This document shows positions 5,267 through 12,076 of a stretch of 14,827 nt of DNA, piece after piece (the stretch's first letter is position 1; each line of letters opens with the position of its first letter). Source of the DNA: Eubacteriales bacterium (GTDB taxonomy: Bacteria > Bacillota_A > Clostridia > Christensenellales > Aristaeellaceae); NCBI GenBank assembly GCA_030528845.1, contig JAUMYC010000039.1, forward strand, positions 1 to 14,827, written 5' to 3'. A model generated the notes under the pieces. It was not told the origin of the DNA. It searched no databases and saw only the letters and a program-made list of their open reading frames with translations. The position numbers and the translations under genes were made by a program.

Positions 5267-7579
5267 TTACAGCGTGTATTCGATCAGGCTGCCGCAGCCG
5301 CTGAGCAGGAGGCCGTCGGCGTGTTCCTCGGCGGAGGCACCGCTCAGGCCGGAAACCGCAGGCACGCCCATGAGCTGGATGCGCAGGCCGGGGGCCTCGC
5401 CGCAGACGCGGATGGAGACCTTGTCGCCCTCGCGCTGCGCCGTGACGCGGAAGGCAGGCTTGCCGCCGCGGTCGTACACGGTGCGCTCGGCCTTGTCCGT
5501 CAGGCTGTACAGGCGCATGACGACGTCCTGTTCGTAGTCGTAGTCCGCCTGTTCTTCGCATTTGCCCAGCGGGATGAGCGTGTTTTCGCGCGCAAAGAGA
5601 GGCAGAGAGAAGAAATCGTACTGTTCGCGGTTCCACTTGCCGCCCGCGCGCTCTTCGCCGGAGAGCAGATGGATCCACTTGCCCTCGGGCAGGTAATATT
5701 CGCCCGTGCCGTCGGCAAACAGGACCGGCGCGACGAGCAGGCCGTCGCCGAGCATATACTGCCGGTCGCAGTCCTCTGCGGCGCGGTCGCCGGGGAATTC
5801 GAGCGCCATGGCGCGCATGGCGGGCACGCCCGTCTCGTGGCATTCGCAGGCGATGGAATACAGATAGGGCATCAGGCGCAGCTTGAGCCGGGTGAAGAAG
5901 CGGCACACGTCCACGGCTTCCTCGCCGAAGAGCCACGGCACGCGATAGGAGGAGGAGCCGTGCAGACGGGAATGGGTGGAGAGCAGGCCGAAGGCCAGCC
6001 AGCGCATGTAGACGTCGGCGGGGGCGGTACCCTCAAAGCCGCCGATATCATGGCTCCAGAAGCCGAAGCCGGACATGGTCAGGCTCAGGCCGCCGCGCAG
6101 AGATTCGGCCATGGAGGGGTAAGTGGAGTTGCAGTCGCCGCCCCAATGCACGGGATACTGCTGGCCGCCCACGGTGGCCGAGCGGGTGAAGAGACAGGCG
6201 GCGTCCGCGCCGCGCTCCTCCTGAATGGCCTCGAAGACGAGCTTGTTGTAGACGAGGGTGTAGTAGTTGTGCATGCGCTCCGGGTCGCTCCCGTCGTGGT
6301 AGACCACGTCCGTGGGGATGCGCTCGCCGAAGTCGGTCTTGAAATAATCCACGCCCTGACGCATGAGGCGCTTGAGCTTTTCCTTATACCATTGCACGCA
6401 CTCGGGGTTGGTGAAATCGAACACGGAGCAGCCGGGCTGCCAGAGGTCCCACTGCCAGACGTCGCCGTTGGGGCGCTTGAGCAGATAGTCCTTTTCCATG
6501 CATTCCTCAAAGGCCCTGCTCTTCTGGCCAAGATACGGGTTGATCCACACGCAGACCTTGAGCCCGCGCTCGTGCAGGCGGGAGATGAGGCCTTCGATAT
6601 CCGGGAACATATCCTCGTCCCAATCAAAGCCGCACCATTCGCCTTCCTTCATCCAGTAGCAGTCAAAATGGAACACGGAGAGCGGGATGCCCCTCTCCTT
6701 CATGCCGTCCACAAAGGACATGACCGTCTTCTCGTCGTAGGAGGTGGTGAAGGAGGAGCTCAGCCAGAGGCCGAAGGAATTGGGCGGGGGCAGCGCGGGC
6801 CTGCCGGAGAGGGCGGTGTAATTGCGCAGCACGTCTTTCATTTCGCTGCCGCCGATGACCATGAAATCGAGCTTATGGCCCGGCACGGAGAACTGCACGC
6901 GCGAGACCGCCTCTGTGCAGACTTCAAAGGAGACGGGGCCGGGGTCGTTCACGAGCACGCCGTAGCCGGCGTTGGTCATATAGAACGGGATGTTTTTATA
7001 GGAGATCTCGGAGCTGGTGCCGCCGTCCTCGTTCCAGATATCGACGACCTGTCCGTTTTTGATGAAGGAGGTGAACCGCTCACCCAGACCGTAGACCTTT
7101 TCGCCCACGCCGATATCGAGCTGGCCGCGCATGAACGGGCCCTCGGGCGTCTTCATCCAAGAGAGCATGGAGGAGCCGAAGCGATCGCCCACGGAGGTGA
7201 GCCTGCGGCCCTTATAGAAGAAGGTGAACTTGGCCGGCAGGCGGGTGATCTCCAGAGTGGTGTCGCCCGAGCCGATGCGCAGAAGGTCCGCCGTCTTTTC
7301 GATCTGCAGCTTGCATTTCTGATCGTTGAGAGGGAAGGCGGGCATTTTTGCGCGGCTGCCCTTGAAATGGCACAGCTGCACGCGGATGATATCCGGCTGG
7401 GGGGAAGTGATGTCCAGCTCCAGCGCCGGGCCGTCCAGCGCGCGCTCGTCGCGCCTGTGGCAAACGGCGTAGAGATGCACGCGGGCGCCGTCTTCCAGAA
7501 CATGCACCTCGCGGATCTGCTCGCAGTTGTGAGAGGATACGCCGCTCTTCATGACCCACTGGCCATAGTTGAATTTCAT
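5267..7579 (-). CDS. yicI: alpha-xylosidase, glycoside hydrolase family 31 (YicI type)
   Basis: The 770-residue product is collinear with E. coli YicI (772 residues) from end to end, by my memory of that sequence. It hydrolyses alpha-xylosyl ends such as isoprimeverose from xyloglucan. The nucleophile lies in K-T-D-F-G-E as Asp416 and the acid/base in G-G-D-C as Asp482, the same numbers as in YicI. Active-site Phe277, Cys307, Trp345 and Lys414 are also kept; YicI Phe308 is Tyr308 here. Domains: N-terminal beta-sandwich (1-250), catalytic barrel (about 265-590), C-terminal sandwiches. No signal peptide, so it acts in the cytosol on imported oligosaccharides. ATG 7579 follows an AAGGAG box; the much longer open frame upstream is a shadow of the divergent hydrolase gene. 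No xyloside transporter is adjacent. Its own promoter and terminator make it monocistronic. Confidence 0.95.
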   Translation of the reverse strand: MKFNYGQWVMKSGVSSHNCEQIREVHVLEDGARVHLYAVCHRRDERALDGPALELDITSPQPDIIRVQLCHFKGSRAKMPAFPLNDQKCKLQIEKTADLLRIGSGDTTLEITRLPAKFTFFYKGRRLTSVGDRFGSSMLSWMKTPEGPFMRGQLDIGVGEKVYGLGERFTSFIKNGQVVDIWNEDGGTSSEISYKNIPFYMTNAGYGVLVNDPGPVSFEVCTEAVSRVQFSVPGHKLDFMVIGGSEMKDVLRNYTALSGRPALPPPNSFGLWLSSSFTTSYDEKTVMSFVDGMKERGIPLSVFHFDCYWMKEGEWCGFDWDEDMFPDIEGLISRLHERGLKVCVWINPYLGQKSRAFEECMEKDYLLKRPNGDVWQWDLWQPGCSVFDFTNPECVQWYKEKLKRLMRQGVDYFKTDFGERIPTDVVYHDGSDPERMHNYYTLVYNKLVFEAIQEERGADAACLFTRSATVGGQQYPVHWGGDCNSTYPSMAESLRGGLSLTMSGFGFWSHDIGGFEGTAPADVYMRWLAFGLLSTHSRLHGSSSYRVPWLFGEEAVDVCRFFTRLKLRLMPYLYSIACECHETGVPAMRAMALEFPGDRAAEDCDRQYMLGDGLLVAPVLFADGTGEYYLPEGKWIHLLSGEERAGGKWNREQYDFFSLPLFARENTLIPLGKCEEQADYDYEQDVVMRLYSLTDKAERTVYDRGGKPAFRVTAQREGDKVSIRVCGEAPGLRIQLMGVPAVSGLSGASAEEHADGLLLSGCGSLIEYTL

Positions 7580-7611
7580 ATGCTTTGCACTCCTTTTTTT
7601 GCCTTGGGGGC

Positions 7612-7625
7612 GGCGCGGCCGCGCC
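7612..7625. repeat. GC-only palindrome in the GH31 leader
   Basis: GGCGCGGCCGCGCC is a perfect 14-base palindrome in the untranslated leader, about 33 bases before the GH31 start codon. Outside it, GGGGC (7607-7611) can pair with GCCCC (7629-7633). It may form a leader hairpin or bind a protein. Confidence 0.4.
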
Positions 7626-7653
7626 AATGCCCCGCTTTGGAATGTACAGGGAT

Positions 7654-7683
7654 ATGATAGGATGAAAGAGGGCGTTTTGTCAA
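7654..7683 (-). promoter_or_regulatory. sigma-A-type promoter of the GH31 gene
   Basis: On the minus strand a perfect TTGACA (7678-7683) is followed after 18 bases by TATCAT (7654-7659). The leader to the ATG at 7579 is about 65-70 bases. Confidence 0.75.
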
Positions 7684-7700
7684 TCATAATCGCGCGGGAA

Positions 7701-7717
7701 AACGCCGCAGCGGCGTT
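7701..7717. promoter_or_regulatory. palindromic operator candidate between divergent promoters
   Basis: AACGCCGC-A-GCGGCGTT is a perfect 17-base palindrome whose last two bases are the first two of the -35 TTGACA of the plus-strand promoter. A half-site GGCGTT recurs at 7671-7676, inside the spacer of the minus-strand GH31 promoter. A regulator bound here could act on both genes. No regulator gene is adjacent. Confidence 0.45.
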
Positions 7718-7744
7718 GACAGGGAGGGGGAGAGGGGGTATCAT
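7716..7744 (+). promoter_or_regulatory. sigma-A-type promoter of the MBL-fold hydrolase gene
   Basis: TTGACA (7716-7721), a 17-base purine-rich spacer and TATCAT (7739-7744) precede the ATG at 7769 by a short leader that contains GAGAGGGG as ribosome binding site. Confidence 0.75.
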
Positions 7745-7768
7745 CAGGGGGAAAGAGAGGGGAATAAG

Positions 7769-8557
7769 ATGAAGATACGCATGCTGATCGAAAACACGGC
7801 CTGCGCGCCGGAGCTTGCCTGCGAGCACGGGCTGAGCCTGTATATCGAGACCGGGAAACATAAGGTGCTCTTTGATACCGGGCAGACGGGCGCCTTTGCC
7901 GAAAACGCGCGCAGGCTGGGGGCAGATCTTGCGGATGTGGATCTGTGCGTGCTCTCGCACGGGCATTACGACCACGGCGGCGGGCTTCTGCGTTTTTTTG
8001 AGGAAAATAAGCGCGCAAAGGTATATTTGAGCGAACACGCGTTTTGCTCTTGCTGGCATGGGGAGAGATATATCGGGCTGGACGAAGCGCTGCGCGGAAA
8101 CGACCGGCTCGTGCCGGTGAGGGAAGAAACGCCGCTGGGCGAAGGGCTCGTGCTGCGGCCGGGCGCAAAGATCGAGCTGCGCAGCCCGCTCTCCGGCGAG
8201 GGGCTGACGGTCTTGAAAAACGGGCGGCAGGTGCAGGACGATTTCCGGCATGAGCTGTACCTTTCGATCGTGGAGGGCGGGAAGCATGTGCTCATCAGCG
8301 GCTGCTCGCACAGGGGAATCCTGAACATCATGCCCCATTTCCGGCCGGATGTGCTCGTGGGCGGGTTTCATTTTATGAAGGAGGACCCGCACGGCGAGGG
8401 GAAGGAGCGGCTGCTGGCGGCGGCGCGCGAGCTGATGGGATACGACGCGATCTATTACACCTGCCACTGCACCGGCGAGGAGCAGTTTGCCCTCCTGCAC
8501 AGCGTCATGGGGGAGCGGCTGCGCTATTTTTCCGGCGGCATGACGCTGGAAATATAA
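7769..8557 (+). CDS. metallo-beta-lactamase-fold metal-dependent hydrolase (COG1237 type)
   Basis: The 262-residue protein carries the metal site of the MBL superfamily: S-H-G-H-Y-D-H with His64, His66, Asp68, His69, then G-C-S-H (His181), and later G-G-F-H (His201) and T-C-H-C (His233). The G-C-S-H-R-G-I, G-G-F-H and Y-T-C-H-C-T-G pattern is that of the COG1237 group, often annotated as 7,8-dihydropterin-6-yl-methyl-4-(beta-D-ribofuranosyl)aminobenzene 5'-phosphate synthase after an archaeal member. That pathway is archaeal, so the name should not be carried over, and the substrate is unknown. Cytosolic; no signal peptide. It is divergent from the alpha-xylosidase gene across a 189-base region with two promoters, and is followed by a new promoter for the next gene, so it is probably monocistronic. 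I saw no clear terminator after it. Confidence 0.9.
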   Translation: MKIRMLIENTACAPELACEHGLSLYIETGKHKVLFDTGQTGAFAENARRLGADLADVDLCVLSHGHYDHGGGLLRFFEENKRAKVYLSEHAFCSCWHGERYIGLDEALRGNDRLVPVREETPLGEGLVLRPGAKIELRSPLSGEGLTVLKNGRQVQDDFRHELYLSIVEGGKHVLISGCSHRGILNIMPHFRPDVLVGGFHFMKEDPHGEGKERLLAAARELMGYDAIYYTCHCTGEEQFALLHSVMGERLRYFSGGMTLEI

Positions 8558-8569
8558 CGCGCGCCTGCC

Positions 8570-8598
8570 TTGCACGGCATGGATTAATTTGGTATACT
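8570..8598 (+). promoter_or_regulatory. sigma-A-type promoter of the secreted-protein genes
   Basis: TTGCAC (8570-8575), a 17-base spacer and TATACT (8593-8598). Transcription would begin near 8605, giving a leader of roughly 80 bases before the ATG at 8684. Confidence 0.75.
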
Positions 8599-8616
8599 GA
8601 TTTTTGTGGGAGCAAG

Positions 8617-8639
8617 GGAACAAATGTCAGGTTTGTTCC
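8617..8639 (+). promoter_or_regulatory. 5' leader hairpin
   Basis: GGAACAAA (8617-8624) pairs perfectly with TTTGTTCC (8632-8639) around a 7-base loop near the 5' end of the predicted transcript. It is not a terminator because no T run follows. It could protect the message or bind a regulator. Confidence 0.4.
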
Positions 8640-8683
8640 GACTAATAAAACGAATCCCAATTACAAAGGAGTGTGTATTCCCA

Positions 8684-9418
8684 ATGAAAAAGCTGATCTC
8701 CCTTCTTCTGGCTGTGATGATGCTCGTCGTGCCGATGGCCTTTGCCGAGGAAGTACAGGAAGAGAACAACTGGTTCGAACTATCCAACGAGAACACCGTG
8801 CTGACCGTGCGCCTGCCCGGCAACACCAAGAGCGGCCTGAACTGGTACTATGAGATCTCCAACCCCGAGGCGCTTGAGCTGATCACCACCGAAGTGATCG
8901 AAGGCGAATCCGAGGGCATGGCCGGCACGCCGACCACCTTCGTGGCCAGCTTCATGACCACTGCCTCCGCCGAGAACACCACCAGCCTGCTCTTCCACTA
9001 CACCGAGGACGTTGCGGCGGATCCCGTCGCCTCCTGCGTGCTGGAGCTGGAGATGGCCGTGAACAACGAGATCAACGTCGCCTCCTCTCTCGTGCGCACC
9101 GAGCACGCCGACTGGATCGAGTATGACGCTGAGCAGGACATCCTGCTGCTCACCTTCGAAGGCATCCAGGAAGAGGGCTATGTCTGGAATTTTGATCTCC
9201 TGGACGAGAAGAAGGTCGAGCTGATCACCTGCGAGACCGAAAACGGCTTTGTCGGCTCCTTCTGCGCCACGATGGAAGAGGCGGGCTTCACCGAGATCTA
9301 CGTCAATTACACCGATGAGGAAGGCTTCGGCCCCGACACCTACTACACCGTCGGTATCTTCGTTAACGAAGGCGGCGGAATCAGCGTCGAGAGCGTCGAT
9401 GAATTCGTGATCTATTGA
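8684..9418 (+). CDS. secreted protein with two chagasin-like (I42-type) domains
   Basis: The 244-residue product has a clear Sec signal peptide (M-K-K-L..., cleavage after A-F-A near 21). The mature part is a tandem duplication. G-L-N-W (51-54) and E-L-I-T (65-68) recur as G-Y-V-W (165-168) and E-L-I-T (179-182) with the same 14-residue spacing, and a Y-T strand follows in both (106-107 and 209-210). The loop G-N-T-K-S-G-L-N-W resembles the N-P-T-T-G-Y-x-W loop of chagasin, the I42 family of cysteine-protease inhibitors, so a surface inhibitor or a plain beta-sandwich adhesion domain is possible. Only the repeat is certain. ATG 8684 has AAGGAG 12 bases upstream and is preferred over an upstream ATG at 8606, which would put the signal sequence internally. 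The product is acidic. Confidence 0.85.
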   Translation: MKKLISLLLAVMMLVVPMAFAEEVQEENNWFELSNENTVLTVRLPGNTKSGLNWYYEISNPEALELITTEVIEGESEGMAGTPTTFVASFMTTASAENTTSLLFHYTEDVAADPVASCVLELEMAVNNEINVASSLVRTEHADWIEYDAEQDILLLTFEGIQEEGYVWNFDLLDEKKVELITCETENGFVGSFCATMEEAGFTEIYVNYTDEEGFGPDTYYTVGIFVNEGGGISVESVDEFVIY

Positions 9419-9425
9419 CCGACCG

Positions 9426-9457
9426 CATCGCGCGCAGGGCGTTCCCCTGCGGCGATG
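9426..9457 (+). promoter_or_regulatory. intergenic hairpin before the terminator
   Basis: CATCGC (9426-9431) pairs with GCGATG (9452-9457), and CGCAGGG (9433-9439) with CCCTGCG (9445-9451), leaving one bulged G at 9432. It begins eight bases after the stop codon and has no T run, so it is not itself a terminator. It probably protects the 3' end. Confidence 0.5.
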
Positions 9458-9504
9458 AACAGGCTCCTTTCGTACCCACAGCGGAAGGGGCCTGTTTGTT
9501 TTTT
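9458..9504 (+). terminator. rho-independent terminator between the two secreted-protein genes
   Basis: A 15-bp stem (9458-9472 with 9482-9496, two G-T wobbles) is followed by TTTGTTTTTT. The next gene's ribosome binding site is only about 30 bases away. Confidence 0.8.
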
Positions 9505-9548
9505 GCCGCGGCGCACAAAAGACGGTTGAGAACAAGGAGGGGTTTTTT

Positions 9549-10688
9549 ATGAAGAAGTTTGTCTGTCTGCTGCTTGTGTTCGTGTTCGCGCTGGCCGCGT
9601 GTCCCGCCTTGGCCGGAGAGGCTGCGGAGGGCTTCAGCCCCCGCGTCGACGCGCTGCCCGAGGAGTACGTCGGCTTCTGGAAGGCGGCGCAGGCCTCCCC
9701 GGAGGAGCTGATGGAACTGCAGATGGGAGTCGTTGTGGAGGAAGACGGGAGCGTGTGCATCCTGCACGGCGGTGAGATCGTTCTGGAAGCCGACGCGGAA
9801 TGGAACGACGGCCGCGCCTGCGTGGTGAGCGGAGAAGACGAGTGCGTCCTGACGCTGCTGGAAAACGGCATGCTGGCCTGCTCGTATGGGCGGGAGCTCG
9901 ACTTCGCCGTGTTCCTCGAGAAGACGGAGGAATGGGATATCGAAGAGGAAGAGCTGGTCGACACGGCGGAGCTGGGCGTGGCCGCGATGATCTTCGGCTA
10001 TATGGGCGGCCGCTTCACGGGCGAGGAAGAGGATTTTGCCGGGGAATGGCAGCTGTATGCCCATACGAACGACTTCGGCGGCTTTGAGTATATCTTCAGC
10101 GATTATATGAGCTACACGCTCTATATCGAAGGCGAGCAGGCGCACGATCTGCTCGTGATCGGCGAGGAGAGCGAAGAGCTGAACTTTGCGGTGGAATATG
10201 TGGACGGCTGCGCGGTGCTCAGCGCCGAGGAGACGGAGCCGAGGTATATCCTGCTGTGCGACGACGGCTCTCCGGTCATTATGGACGATCCGATTGAGCC
10301 CACCGAAGCGCTCTTCCTGTGCAGCCCGGAGCAGTGGGACGAGAAGCACGGCACCGTCTCCGGATTTGAGGAGATAGAGCTTGGTGAAATCGTGGAGATC
10401 GAATCGGCCGAGGAGATCGCGGGCAGCTGGGTCGGCACGCATTATGAAGCGGAAGGCCTGCTGATGACGATGCAGTCCCTCGGCGTGAGCTGCGGCATGC
10501 AGATCGAGCCGGACGGCAGCCTGCTCTATGAGGACATCGCCAATTACATCGACTGCAGCTATGTGATCGAAGGCGGCAGGCTGCTTGCGTCGAGCGAGTA
10601 TGGCGACGAATTCACCTTCGTCCTGTATGATAACGATATCATGGCGCAGGTCGGCGACGCGGAAACGATCTATTTCCGGCGCGGCTGA
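9549..10688 (+). CDS. secreted acidic protein with three lipocalin-like repeats
   Basis: The 379-residue product starts with M-K-K-F and a hydrophobic core. A lipobox-like L-A-A-C ends at Cys18, but A-L-A at 20-22 is also a good signal-peptidase I site, so lipoprotein or free secreted protein are both possible. The mature part has three repeats, each opening with a Gly-x-Trp: G-F-W at 42-44, G-E-W at 165-167, G-S-W at 292-294. Repeats 1 and 3 share D-G-S (66-68, 322-324). G-x-W followed by D-G-S on a later strand is typical of lipocalin-like domains. The chain is strongly acidic, especially around 125-140 and 157-163. ATG 9549 follows AAGGAGG. I do not recognise a named family. Position and export signal suggest it works with the chagasin-like protein upstream. 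Confidence 0.85.
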   Translation: MKKFVCLLLVFVFALAACPALAGEAAEGFSPRVDALPEEYVGFWKAAQASPEELMELQMGVVVEEDGSVCILHGGEIVLEADAEWNDGRACVVSGEDECVLTLLENGMLACSYGRELDFAVFLEKTEEWDIEEEELVDTAELGVAAMIFGYMGGRFTGEEEDFAGEWQLYAHTNDFGGFEYIFSDYMSYTLYIEGEQAHDLLVIGEESEELNFAVEYVDGCAVLSAEETEPRYILLCDDGSPVIMDDPIEPTEALFLCSPEQWDEKHGTVSGFEEIELGEIVEIESAEEIAGSWVGTHYEAEGLLMTMQSLGVSCGMQIEPDGSLLYEDIANYIDCSYVIEGGRLLASSEYGDEFTFVLYDNDIMAQVGDAETIYFRRG

Positions 10689-10713
10689 CGCCTGCCCCTG
10701 ACAGGAAAAGCAA

Positions 10714-10754
10714 GATCCCCTTCCGGAAAAGCTCCGGAAGGGGATCCTTTTTTT
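10714..10754 (+). terminator. rho-independent terminator after the lipocalin-like gene
   Basis: A perfect 14-bp stem (10714-10727 with 10733-10746) and 5-base loop are followed by CTTTTTTT. It lies between convergent genes; an AAAAGCAAG stretch on its left gives a weak T tail on the minus strand, so it may serve both. Confidence 0.92.
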
Positions 10755-10767
10755 ATCGGTACTGCGC

Positions 10768-11103
10768 TCAGGCCTTTTTCGCAAAGGCCTTCTTTGCGTT
10801 GAGGGCGACCAGCAGCACGGCGAAGAGCACGGGGAAGACCTTGTGCAGAACGCCGATGATCGGCGCGTTGACGCCCTTGACGAGCAGCAGGCCGGAGATG
10901 AAGGCGAGGACGAACAGAACGCGCATGGCGATCTCCAGCGCGGGCATGGTCCATTCCTTGCGGGTCGCGGCGGTGAAAACGACGCTGAGGACGAGGCCGA
11001 TCACGGAGAGGACGATATGCGCGGTGAGGCCGGTCATCCGGAAGAGGAAGAGTGCAGCGAGCACTACAAGCATGGAGATGAGGTAGATCGCGTTTTTGTT
11101 CAT
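10768..11103 (-). CDS. small four-helix membrane protein, unknown function
   Basis: The 111-residue product has four hydrophobic helices: about residues 5-24, 28-46, 55-75 and 81-102, with a short basic C-terminal tail (K-K-A-F-A-K-K-A). No catalytic or ligand motif is visible. The start at 11103 follows an AGGAGTG box; a longer open frame to 11148 has no ribosome binding site at its upstream ATG. It stands alone, convergent with the lipocalin-like gene, and is likely ended by the shared hairpin at 10714-10746. I do not recognise the family. Helix count and basic C-terminus suggest an inner-membrane protein with the C-terminus in the cytosol. Confidence 0.8.
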   Translation of the reverse strand: MNKNAIYLISMLVVLAALFLFRMTGLTAHIVLSVIGLVLSVVFTAATRKEWTMPALEIAMRVLFVLAFISGLLLVKGVNAPIIGVLHKVFPVLFAVLLVALNAKKAFAKKA

Positions 11104-11218
11104 GATGATACACTCCTGTCTGATCATATTGAGCGCAGAATTTTGCACTTATACTCTGCGTATTGCAGAAAAACAGGATAGCAGGAGAATGTAAAGTACG
11201 CGTGCGCGTTGACATAAA

Positions 11219-11245
11219 AAGTTCACATATGCCATGTTAAGTTCA
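11219..11245. repeat. 20-bp-spaced direct heptamer repeat
   Basis: AAGTTCA occurs at 11219-11225 and 11239-11245, two helical turns apart, in the 246-base gap between two minus-strand genes. This suggests a binding site for a dimeric regulator. TTGACA (11209-11214) and TATACT (11269-11274) also occur nearby on the plus strand, but not with promoter spacing to each other. Confidence 0.35.
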
Positions 11246-11349
11246 TGATAACAGTGCGGCAATGTGGTTATACTGCGGCGCAGCAACAAAAAAGCGACCG
11301 CCATGATTGGGCGTACATAAGACAGCCGGACAAACGGGGATTTATCAGT

Positions 11350-12000
11350 TTATCGAACTGCTTTTATTGTATGGGTTGCTCCCCAATGATGCAGCACTTC
11401 AACGGATGAAAAACCCGCTTCCATCAGTGCTTCTGTTTCGTGCTTCACAGTAAGAGGCGTGTCGTAATGGTAGAATTCGTCATCGAAAATACATTGCGCC
11501 GCTTTCAAAGCGATTAGGTTTTCGCGATGGATCCGTTCTTCTTTGTCAGATAAAGAGAAATAATCCGTGAGGATAAAATAACCGTTGCTTTTTAATGCTG
11601 TATGCAGTTTTGTATATAACGCGAGCTTTTCTTCCTTTGTGAAATGATGCAGGCTTTCCACCGATACGGCTGCATCAAACACATTTTCGCCGAGAGGCAC
11701 GTCAAAATATGAGCCGAGGATCAAGGTTATATCTTTGTCCGGGAATTTTCGTTTGAGTGCAGCCAGCATTCCTTGTGAGAGATCTATTCCCGTAACCTTT
11801 GCCGATGGGTTAAGCACAAAATATTCCTGCAGCTCCAACCCGGTGCCGCATCCCAAATCCAGTATGCCGCAGTTTTCGACGGTTGGTAATTGCTTTGCTG
11901 TAAAGGGATAGAATTCGTTTGCGGATTCGATGTTGGTCATCATATGCTCATCGTATCCGTCAAGTCTTGCTTCAAAGAAATCTTTCATCTTTTCGATCAT
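11350..12000 (-). CDS. class I SAM-dependent methyltransferase
   Basis: The 216-residue protein has the canonical motif I L-D-L-G-C-G-T-G (47-54), an acidic strand-2 end in G-I-D-L-S (71-75), and a D-A-A-V-S-V-E-S-L-H-H stretch typical of motif IV in UbiE/Methyltransf_25-type enzymes. It transfers a methyl group to an unknown small molecule. ATG 12000 has GGAGG six bases upstream. The gene is visibly AT-richer than every neighbour and uses A/T-ending codons, so it may be a recent acquisition. It follows the response-regulator gene by 76 bases on the same strand with no clear terminator between, so read-through from the two-component operon is possible. No strong terminator is seen after its stop. 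Confidence 0.93.
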   Translation of the reverse strand: MIEKMKDFFEARLDGYDEHMMTNIESANEFYPFTAKQLPTVENCGILDLGCGTGLELQEYFVLNPSAKVTGIDLSQGMLAALKRKFPDKDITLILGSYFDVPLGENVFDAAVSVESLHHFTKEEKLALYTKLHTALKSNGYFILTDYFSLSDKEERIHRENLIALKAAQCIFDDEFYHYDTPLTVKHETEALMEAGFSSVEVLHHWGATHTIKAVR

Positions 12001-12076
12001 GTCCGACCTCCATCAATGGCAAATGTATCAATGCTGTCCCTGCTGTACGAGCCCCCGCCTTTGCCGGCGGCTGCTT

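Noticed and set aside
5057..7657. 866-codon open frame on the plus strand
   Set aside because: It is the antisense shadow of the GH31 gene, whose minus-strand frame carries all the conserved motifs; high GC keeps the opposite frame open.
7769..8557. Methanopterin-type synthase function for the MBL-fold protein
   Set aside because: The common name comes from an archaeal pathway; the motifs support only a metal-dependent hydrolase fold here.
7580..8623. Long N-terminal extension of the GH31 frame
   Set aside because: It is antisense to the MBL-fold gene, and YicI collinearity starts exactly at 7579.
12050..12075. Terminator between the response regulator and the methyltransferase
   Set aside because: A GC hairpin is possible, but the stem is interrupted and no T run follows on the minus strand.
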